Source: Paenacidovorax monticola
Lineage (GTDB): Bacteria > Pseudomonadota > Gammaproteobacteria > Burkholderiales > Burkholderiaceae_C
Assembly: GCF_014489595.1 (NCBI RefSeq)
Contig: NZ_CP060790.1
Span: forward strand, 1,736,001 to 1,800,000
DNA length: 64,000 nt
Reading direction: 5' to 3'
The position numbers and the translations under genes were made by a program. Every line of letters begins with the position of its first letter. The first letter of the stretch is position 1. Below are positions 58,335-64,000 of this stretch, piece by piece. The notes below the pieces were generated by a model. The model did no database searches, was not told the origin of the DNA, and worked only from the letters and a program-made list of their open reading frames with translations.

Positions 58335-58857
58335 ACGCTTGCTGCTGATCGTGGAGGACGACGAAGCCTTCGCGCGAACGCTGGCGCGCTCGTTCGAGCG
58401 CCGCGGCTACCGCGTGCTGCACGCCGACAGCCTCGCGAAGGTCGAGGAAGTGCTCGCGCAACACACCCCCGGCTATGCCGTGGTGGACCTCAAGCTCAAG
58501 GGCGAGGCCACGGGCCTGGCCTGCGTGCGCCAGCTGCACGCGCACAGCGAGGCAATGCTCATCGTGGTGCTGACCGGGTTCGCCAGCATCGCTACCGCCG
58601 TCGAGGCCGTGAAGCTGGGCGCCTGCCACTACCTGGCCAAGCCCTCCAACACCGACGACATCGAAGCTGCCTTCGGCCTTGCCAAAGGCAATGCCGACGT
58701 GGAACTCACCAACCGCTCCAGCTCCATCAAGACACTGGAATGGGAGCGCATCCACGAGGTGCTGGCCGAATCCGACTTCAACATCTCCGAGGCGGCACGC
58801 CGCCTGGGCATGCACCGGCGCACGCTCACGCGCAAGCTGGGCAAGCAGCGGGTCTGA
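58321..58857 (+). CDS. regA: RegA/PrrA/ActR-family response regulator
   Basis: A 178-residue response regulator. The receiver domain has the acidic pair in LIVEDDEAF, phospho-acceptor Asp56 in YAVVDLKLKG, Thr in VLTGFAS and Lys in YLAKPS. A short linker leads to a Fis-type helix-turn-helix, FNISEAARRLGMHRRTLTRKLGK, which is the strongly conserved RegA DNA-binding helix. Together with RegB it forms a global redox regulator; here it closes the cyo cluster, which it probably controls. Confidence 0.94.
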   Translation: MMTAERLLLIVEDDEAFARTLARSFERRGYRVLHADSLAKVEEVLAQHTPGYAVVDLKLKGEATGLACVRQLHAHSEAMLIVVLTGFASIATAVEAVKLGACHYLAKPSNTDDIEAAFGLAKGNADVELTNRSSSIKTLEWERIHEVLAESDFNISEAARRLGMHRRTLTRKLGKQRV

Positions 58858-58866
58858 GGCCGCCTT

Positions 58867-59622
58867 TCAGCCCAGGGCCATGTAGCCCCCCAGCGCCAGC
58901 AGGCCCACCATGAGACAGCGGCGGAACCACAGCGGCGACAGGCGCTGGCGCAGCCAGCCGCCCAGCCCCATGCCCGCCAGCGCGGGCCCCAGCAGCAGCG
59001 CGGACCAGCCCAGCACGGGCGCCTGGAACTGGGCATTCAGGGCCAGTCCGCCGGCCAGCGCGAGCGTGGACACCGTGAAGCACAGCCCCATGGCCTGCAC
59101 CATGGCATCGCGCGGCAGCGCCAGCGCCTGCAGGTAGGGCACGGCCGGCACCACGAACACCCCCGTGGCCGCCGTGACCCAGCCCGTGAGCCCGCCCATG
59201 GCGGGCCCCAGCCAGCCCTCCCGCCGCACCGCCACGCGCCACTGAGCCCCCGCCAGCGACCACAGTGCGTAGGCCACCAGCGCCACGCCCAGGGCCACGC
59301 GGGCCCAGGCACCCGCCGGCGCGCCCAGCAGCCAGGCCCCCATCCACGTGCCCGCGCACACGCCCAGCAGCATGCCCGCCAGGCGCCGCGCCAGCGGCCC
59401 CACCGTCCTCCAGGGCCGCAGCTGCCAGATGTTGGTGACCAGCGAAGGCACGACGAGCAGCGCCGCGGCCTCGGCCGGGGCCATGCGCAGCGCGAGCAGG
59501 GCCATGGCCACGGTGGGCAGGCCCAGCCCCACCACGCCCTTGACCAGCCCTGCGAGCACGAACACCGCCACGGCATGCCCCAGCCAGAGGGGCTGCCAGT
59601 GGAGCAGGTCAATCCAGGGCAT
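58867..59622 (-). CDS. TauE/SafE-family sulfite or anion exporter
   Basis: A 251-residue protein with about eight hydrophobic helices. Both family repeats start with the usual pattern: VFVLAGLVKGVVGLGLPTVAMALL near residue 20 and GGLTGWVTAATGVFVVPAVPYLQAL near 145. Members export sulfoacetate, sulfite or related anions, but most are uncharacterised. It converges with regA (9 bases between stops) and is divergent from a LysR regulator, its probable controller. Confidence 0.88.
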   Translation of the reverse strand: MPWIDLLHWQPLWLGHAVAVFVLAGLVKGVVGLGLPTVAMALLALRMAPAEAAALLVVPSLVTNIWQLRPWRTVGPLARRLAGMLLGVCAGTWMGAWLLGAPAGAWARVALGVALVAYALWSLAGAQWRVAVRREGWLGPAMGGLTGWVTAATGVFVVPAVPYLQALALPRDAMVQAMGLCFTVSTLALAGGLALNAQFQAPVLGWSALLLGPALAGMGLGGWLRQRLSPLWFRRCLMVGLLALGGYMALG

Positions 59623-59754
59623 GGCATCTCGCTTTCAGGGTCTGCATGCGGCCCATTCTGGGATGCGGCAACGCTGGCGCCAATGCGGAAGTGGCATACC
59701 CAGGCTTCGGCCATGCCGAAGCCCACGGGCGGCGCATGTGCTACCGTGCCCGCC

Positions 59755-60663
59755 ATGCATTTCGACCTGACCGACCTGCGGCTCTTCGTGAACGTGCACG
59801 AGGCGGGCACGATCACGGGCGGCGCCGGGCGCAGCCACCTCGCGCTCGCCTCGGCCAGCGAACGCATCCGCGGCATGGAGGACGCGCTGGGCACGCCCCT
59901 GCTCGTGCGCGGCCAGCGCGGCGTGCATCCCACCGCGGCGGGCCACACCCTGCTGCACCACGCGCGGCTCGTGCTGCGGCAGATGGAGCACCTGCGCGGC
60001 GATCTGGGCGACTATGGCGCGGGCGTGGCCGGCCACGTGCGCCTGCTGTGCAACACCTCGGCCCTGAGCGAGCACCTGCCGCGCGCGCTCGCTGGCTTTC
60101 TGGCGCGGCACCCGCGCATCTCGGTGGAGCTGGAGGAACGTGCGAGCCCGGACATTGCCGACGCCGTGCGCGCGGGCCTGTGCGACCTGGGCGTGGTCTC
60201 GGACGCGGCCGACCTACAGGGCCTCGTGGCCCTGCCCTGGCGCCCCGACCCGCTGGTGCTCGCCGTGCCCAAGGGCCACGCGCTGGCCGGTGCGCGGGCC
60301 GTGCGCCTGGCGGACGCGGCCGGCCTCGACTTCATCGGCCTGGCCGAAGACAGCGCGCTGCAGGCCCTGGTGGCGCAGCAGGCGCGGCGCCTGGGATGGC
60401 GGCCGCGCTACCGCGTGCGCGTGCGCCACCTGGAGGCCGTGTGCCAGCTCGTGGGCCTGGGCTGCGGCGTGGCCGTCGTGCCGCGCGCGGCAGCGGCGCG
60501 CCATGCTCGCACGCTGCGGGTCCGGCCCTTGCGGCTGGCGGACGACTGGGCCGCGCGCACGCTGGTGCTGTGCATGCGCGACCGGGAGGCCCTGCCCGGC
60601 CCCGCGCGGCAGCTGGTACGGCACCTGCAGGAAGACATGGCCACCGCAGTGCCAAAAAGATAG
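59755..60663 (+). CDS. LysR-family transcriptional regulator
   Basis: A 302-residue regulator. The N-terminal helix-turn-helix is LRLFVNVHEAGTITGGAGRSHLALASASERIRGMEDALG, followed by GTPLLVRGQRGVHPTAAG and a substrate-binding domain with GLCDLGVVSDAADLQGL and LGCGVAVVPRAAAARHA. The gene is divergent from the TauE/SafE gene across 132 bases, the classical layout of a LysR protein controlling its neighbour. The ligand is unknown. The ATG at 59755 places the wing at its usual distance from the N-terminus. Confidence 0.9.
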   Translation: MHFDLTDLRLFVNVHEAGTITGGAGRSHLALASASERIRGMEDALGTPLLVRGQRGVHPTAAGHTLLHHARLVLRQMEHLRGDLGDYGAGVAGHVRLLCNTSALSEHLPRALAGFLARHPRISVELEERASPDIADAVRAGLCDLGVVSDAADLQGLVALPWRPDPLVLAVPKGHALAGARAVRLADAAGLDFIGLAEDSALQALVAQQARRLGWRPRYRVRVRHLEAVCQLVGLGCGVAVVPRAAAARHARTLRVRPLRLADDWAARTLVLCMRDREALPGPARQLVRHLQEDMATAVPKR

Positions 60664-60759
60664 CGCCCTGCGCAAGCCAGGAAAGCGCCGGAGCCCTGGA
60701 ACACCAAAAGGCCGATGGCATCAAGGTCCGCGCGCCGGGCCCGGGGACAATAGGCTCCC

Positions 60760-62142
60760 ATGACCCTGAAAAGCCCCGAACTGCTGCTGCCCGCCGGCTC
60801 GCTCGACAAAATGCGCGCCGCCTACGACTTTGGTGCCGACGCCGTGTACGCCGGCCAGCCCCGCTATTCGCTGCGCGCACGCAACAACGAATTCCGCCTG
60901 GAGCAGATCGGCCAGGGCATTGCCGAGGCGCATGCGCGCGGCCGCAAATTCTTCGTCACCAGCAACCTGCTGCCGCACAACGACAAGGTGCGCACCTACC
61001 TGCGCGACATCGAGCCCGTGATCGCCCTGCGGCCCGACGCGCTCATCATGGCCGACCCCGGCCTCATCATGATGGTGCGCGAACGCTGGCCCGAGGTCCC
61101 CATCCACCTCTCGGTGCAGGCCAATACGGTGAACCACATGGCCGTGAAGTTCTGGCAGAAGGTGGGGCTGGCGCGCATCATCCTCTCGCGCGAACTGAGC
61201 CTGGCCGAGATCGAGGCCATCCGCCAGGAATGCCCCGATATCGAGCTGGAGGTGTTCGTGCACGGCGCGCTGTGCATCGCCTACTCGGGCCGCTGCCTGC
61301 TGTCGGGCTACTTCAACCGGCGCGACCCCAACCAGGGCACCTGCACCAACGCCTGCCGCTGGAGCTACAGCACCCAGGACGCCGTCACGGACCCGAACAC
61401 GGGCGAGGCCATCGCCCAGCCCATGGAAGCGGGGTTCAGCTTCGCCGCCGCGCAGCAGGAGGCCGAGGGACGTTTCGCGGCCTGCGGCGGCGGCGAACGC
61501 CATCCGCTGGCCGACCGGATGTACCTGCTGGAGGAAAAGGAGCGCCCGGGCGAGCTGATGCCCGTCATGGAAGACGAGCACGGCACCTACATCCTGAACA
61601 GCAAGGACCTGCGTGCCGTGGAGCATGTGCAGCGCCTCGTGCAGATCGGGGTCGACTCGCTCAAGATCGAAGGCCGCACCAAGAGCCTCTACTACGTCTC
61701 GCGCACGGCCCAGGTCTACCGCCGCGCGATCGACGACGCCGTGGCGGGCCGCCCGTTCGACCCGGCGCTCATCGGCGAGCTGGAGGGCCTGGCCAACCGC
61801 GGCTACACCAGCGGCTTCCTGGAACGCCGCCCGGCGCAGGACTACCAGAACTACGCCACCGGCAGCTCAGGCGCGCGGCGCAGCCAGTTCGTGGGCGAGG
61901 TGCGGCAGGTGCACGCCGATGGCTGGGCCGAAGTGGAGACCAAGAACCGCTTCGCGGTGGGCGACACGCTGGAGATCATCCATCCCCAGGGCAACCGGCA
62001 GCTGCGGCTGGAGCGCATGCTGAGCCTGGAAGGCGAGCCGCTCGCCGTCGCAGCAGGCAGCCCGCTGCGCGTGCGCATTCCGCTGCCCGGCCCCGTGGAA
62101 GGGGCCCTGCTGGCGCGCATCCTCGAAGCCGACCCGGCATAG
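60760..62142 (+). CDS. trhP: U32 peptidase-family tRNA hydroxylation protein TrhP (YegQ)
   Basis: A 460-residue protein of the peptidase U32 family. It opens with PELLLPAGSLDKMRAAYDFGADAVYAG, and the Cys-rich cluster-binding part is HGALCIAYSGRCLLSGYFNRRDPNQGTCTNAC, with four Cys. The C-terminal half contains LKIEGRTKSLYYVSRTAQVYRRAID. In E. coli YegQ (TrhP) helps hydroxylate U34 of several tRNAs using prephenate-derived chemistry; no protease activity is expected. The length matches YegQ (453) closely. It lies 96 bases after the LysR gene. Confidence 0.92.
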   Translation: MTLKSPELLLPAGSLDKMRAAYDFGADAVYAGQPRYSLRARNNEFRLEQIGQGIAEAHARGRKFFVTSNLLPHNDKVRTYLRDIEPVIALRPDALIMADPGLIMMVRERWPEVPIHLSVQANTVNHMAVKFWQKVGLARIILSRELSLAEIEAIRQECPDIELEVFVHGALCIAYSGRCLLSGYFNRRDPNQGTCTNACRWSYSTQDAVTDPNTGEAIAQPMEAGFSFAAAQQEAEGRFAACGGGERHPLADRMYLLEEKERPGELMPVMEDEHGTYILNSKDLRAVEHVQRLVQIGVDSLKIEGRTKSLYYVSRTAQVYRRAIDDAVAGRPFDPALIGELEGLANRGYTSGFLERRPAQDYQNYATGSSGARRSQFVGEVRQVHADGWAEVETKNRFAVGDTLEIIHPQGNRQLRLERMLSLEGEPLAVAAGSPLRVRIPLPGPVEGALLARILEADPA

Positions 62143-62172
62143 CACGACCGGTCAGGTCTGCGCCTGTTCTGA

Positions 62173-62595
62173 TCACGCGGCGGCGTGCCGAGCCCCCTGG
62201 AGCGGCGCGCGGCTGCGGCGCAGCCCCGTCCACTGCAGCTCAGCCAGCACCACGACCACCACGGCCTGCGCCAGCACCCAGGCCGCTCCCCAGGCCGTGA
62301 CAGGCAGGCGCCCACTCCACAGCAGGGCACCGCAGGCCAGTGCCCAGCCCAGGTTGCCCACGGCCACCACGCCGATGAGCGTGCGCGGCGTGGGCTGGCG
62401 CCTTGCCATCCAGGCCGCGGCCAGCGCATAGACCAGCAGGAACAGCCCCGTGCCAGCCAACAGCGGTGCGGGCAGGCCCGTGAGCGCGGCCAGCGGCTGC
62501 GTGGCGGCCAGCTGCAGCGCTCCGGTGGCGGCGCACGACGCGGCATCGGTCCACATCACGCGGGAGAGAAAGCGGGGGGAGGCAAAGATCGACAT
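62173..62595 (-). CDS. Four-helix membrane protein of unknown function
   Basis: A 140-residue protein with four hydrophobic segments (ASCAATGALQLAATQPLAAL, LLAGTGLFLLVYALAAAWMA, LIGVVAVGNLGWALACGALL and AWGAAWVLAQAVVVVVLAEL) and a short basic tail. The layout resembles small integral membrane proteins of the kind found beside XRE/MmyB-like regulators, but I do not recognise a family with certainty. An AGGAG site is 6 bases before the ATG. It is divergent from the XRE gene. Confidence 0.75.
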   Translation of the reverse strand: MSIFASPRFLSRVMWTDAASCAATGALQLAATQPLAALTGLPAPLLAGTGLFLLVYALAAAWMARRQPTPRTLIGVVAVGNLGWALACGALLWSGRLPVTAWGAAWVLAQAVVVVVLAELQWTGLRRSRAPLQGARHAAA

Positions 62596-62728
62596 GGAAG
62601 GCTCCTGGTGTGAATGCGGCGCAGACCATTCCGCGCTGCCGGTGCCTATGGTCGGCAGAGGGGTGCCGCGCGTCGATGACCTCGCAGGTCATGGCCTGCA
62701 CGCAATGCCAGCCGCTACGATCCGCGCC

Positions 62729-63562
62729 ATGACCGCCACGACCACCGCCCCTTCCGCCCGCGCGCCCATCGGGGCCCACCTGCGCCACTGGCGCCAGCAC
62801 CGCCATCTGAGCCAGCAGGGCCTGGCGCTGGAGGCCGACATCTCCACCCGCCACCTGAGCTATCTGGAAACGGGCCGCTCCGCACCGAGCCGCGAGATGG
62901 TGCTGCGCCTGGCCGAGCGGCTGGCCGTGCCGCTGCGCGAGCGCAACGCGCTGCTCGTGGCGGCGGGCTTTGCACCCATGTACCAGGCGCGGCCGCTGGA
63001 CCACCCCGACCTGGCCGCCGCGCGCCAGGCCGTGGAACTGGTGCTCAAGGGCCATGAGCCCAATCCGGCCCTGGCCGTGGACCGGCACTGGAACCTCGTG
63101 GCCGCCAACGCGCTCGTGCCGCTGCTGCTCGAAGGCGTGGCGCCGCACCTGCTGGCGCCGCCCGTGAACGTGCTGCGCCTGAGCCTGCACCCCGAGGGCC
63201 TGGGCCCGCGCCTCGTGAACCCGGCGCAGTGGCGCGCCCACCTGCTGCACCGGCTGCAGCAGCAGATCGCCGCCACGTCCGACGCCCAGCTGCAGGCCCT
63301 GCGCGACGAGATCGCCGCCTACCCCGTGGAAGGTGCGGAGCCCCACGCCAGCCCGCACCATGGCGCCGCGTCCGACATCGTCGTGCCCTTCCAGCTGCGC
63401 ACACCACAGGGCACGCTGCTGAGCTTCATCAGCACCATCACGATCTTCGGCACGCCCGTGGACGTGACGCTGCAGGAGCTGGCGGTGGAGTCGTTCTTTC
63501 CCGCCGACGCGGCCACGCAGGCGGCCCTGGCGCAGTTGGCGGGTACGCGGCAGACCAGCTAG
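62729..63562 (+). CDS. XRE-family regulator with MmyB-like ligand-binding domain
   Basis: A 277-residue regulator. The N-terminal helix-turn-helix is HLRHWRQHRHLSQQGLALEA followed by STRHLSYLETGRSAPSREMV, and the C-terminal PAS-like MmyB domain starts at YQARPLDHPDLAAARQAVEL and includes DRHWNLVAANALVPLLLEG. The C-terminus TIFGTPVDVTLQELAVESFFPAD is also typical. Members sense small hydrophobic ligands and control adjacent genes, here probably the divergent four-helix membrane protein. Its stop shares a CTAG with the convergent GlxA-type gene. Confidence 0.88.
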   Translation: MTATTTAPSARAPIGAHLRHWRQHRHLSQQGLALEADISTRHLSYLETGRSAPSREMVLRLAERLAVPLRERNALLVAAGFAPMYQARPLDHPDLAAARQAVELVLKGHEPNPALAVDRHWNLVAANALVPLLLEGVAPHLLAPPVNVLRLSLHPEGLGPRLVNPAQWRAHLLHRLQQQIAATSDAQLQALRDEIAAYPVEGAEPHASPHHGAASDIVVPFQLRTPQGTLLSFISTITIFGTPVDVTLQELAVESFFPADAATQAALAQLAGTRQTS

Positions 63563-64000
63563 CGCTGCGCAGTGCCTTGCCGGTATTCGCCCGGCGGCAC
63601 GCCCCAGCGCTGGCGAAAGCCGCGCTGCAGCGCGTCCGTCGATGCGAAGCCGCACTGCACCGCCACGCGCTCGATGCTCCATGCGGTTTCGCGCAGCAGC
63701 AGTGCCGCCTCATCCAGGCGCACGGCCTGCACATAGCGCGCGGGTGCCATGCCAATTTCGCGCTGGAACACGCGCGCAAAGTGGCGCGGACTCATGGCTG
63801 CGCGCTCGGCGAGACGCTCCACGCGCAGATCGTCCGCAAGGTGCTCGCGGACCCAGGCCAGCAGTTCGCGCAGCGGATGGCTCGCACGCGCCTGTGCCCG
63901 CAGCAGCGGGCTCGACTGCGGCGCCAGGCCCGGGCGCAGGCCTGCCGCCACGAGATTGCGTGCGATCTGCATCGCGTGGCTGCGGCCCAGGTCTTCCTCC
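63559..64000 (-). CDS. GlxA-type AraC-family regulator, 5' part outside the window
   Basis: The C-terminal 146 residues of an AraC-type protein. The linker EEDLGRSHAMQIARNLVAAGLRP joins the C-terminus of a DJ-1/PfpI-like domain in the GlxA family. Both helix-turn-helix units are present: LRVERLAERAAMSPRHFARVF and WSIERVAVQCGFASTDALQRGF, ending RQRWGVPPGEYR. The N-terminal domain and start codon lie beyond base 64000. The ATG at 63972 is internal and not a start. It converges with the XRE gene on a shared CTAG stop. Confidence 0.87.
   Translation of the reverse strand, partial: EEDLGRSHAMQIARNLVAAGLRPGLAPQSSPLLRAQARASHPLRELLAWVREHLADDLRVERLAERAAMSPRHFARVFQREIGMAPARYVQAVRLDEAALLLRETAWSIERVAVQCGFASTDALQRGFRQRWGVPPGEYRQGTAQR

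Noticed and set aside
59646..62300. Plus-strand frame of about 880 codons across the LysR and trhP genes
   Set aside because: It is out of frame with two clear genes and its product is Arg/Ala/Pro-rich without any recognisable domain.

Overview
The window is about 68% G+C, almost wall-to-wall coding, and looks like the chromosome of a betaproteobacterium of the Comamonadaceae (Acidovorax-like). The grounds are gene content and protein flavour: a GlnS with a Comamonadaceae-type N-terminal insertion, a PXPV-repeat secreted protein, a RibBX-type riboflavin enzyme, RegB/RegA next to a cytochrome bo3 operon, and DUF2322/DUF938/DUF427 proteins. No rRNA, tRNA, CRISPR, insertion sequence or prophage gene was seen. 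The genus is an inference, not a measurement.

Layout. 0-3.2 kb: minus-strand DODA-type dioxygenase, then aroQ, an alpha/beta hydrolase and arfB, and a secreted PXPV protein. 3.4-9 kb: glnS with a clear terminator, a DUF4242 protein, a secreted cupin and katG. 9-17 kb: housekeeping and envelope genes (ChaC, M23 peptidase, META lipoprotein, RluE, thermonuclease, MFS). 17.2-26.7 kb: a self-contained catabolic island, with a GntR regulator divergent from SDR, livK-H-M-G-F, a second SDR, a ketosteroid-dehydrogenase-like flavoprotein and a GST. 26.8-33.3 kb: truC, a DMT exporter, an AIM24-family protein, SoxR with a divergent RidA/MFS unit, a desuccinylase-like hydrolase and OsmC. 33.4-41.1 kb: a membrane GGDEF/EAL protein coupled to a YlqF-type GTPase, a FUSC transporter and gshA. 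41.2-44.1 kb: SDR, DUF427, three tandem non-coding repeats carrying DnaA-box-like sequences, a DUF938 methyltransferase and a ferredoxin. 44.3-50.4 kb: ribBX-ribH-nusB-aminotransferase-ybgC-tolQ-tolR-tolA, ending in a bidirectional terminator. 50.4-58.9 kb: an MHS-type transporter divergent from cyoABCD-SURF1-regB-regA. 58.9-64 kb: TauE/SafE with a divergent LysR, trhP, a small membrane protein, an XRE regulator and the 3' part of a GlxA-type regulator.

How the genes fit together. The island at 17-27 kb reads as uptake of an organic acid or alicyclic/terpenoid-like substrate by a Liv-type ABC transporter, alcohol oxidation by SDRs, ring or ketone desaturation by the flavoprotein, and glutathione chemistry, all under a FadR-type repressor with two operator-like palindromes 63 bp apart. 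The SoxR unit shows a redox-cycling-drug response with a 19-bp-spaced promoter facing ridA and an efflux pump. The cyo cluster joins a terminal quinol oxidase, a SURF1 factor and a redox-sensing two-component system.

Quality warning. Fourteen genes contain 17 apparent single-base deletions, nearly all in runs of G or C; every one is repaired by adding back one G or C. This pattern points to under-called homopolymers in the sequence rather than to mass gene decay, so these genes are annotated as whole coding regions with the position of each break.
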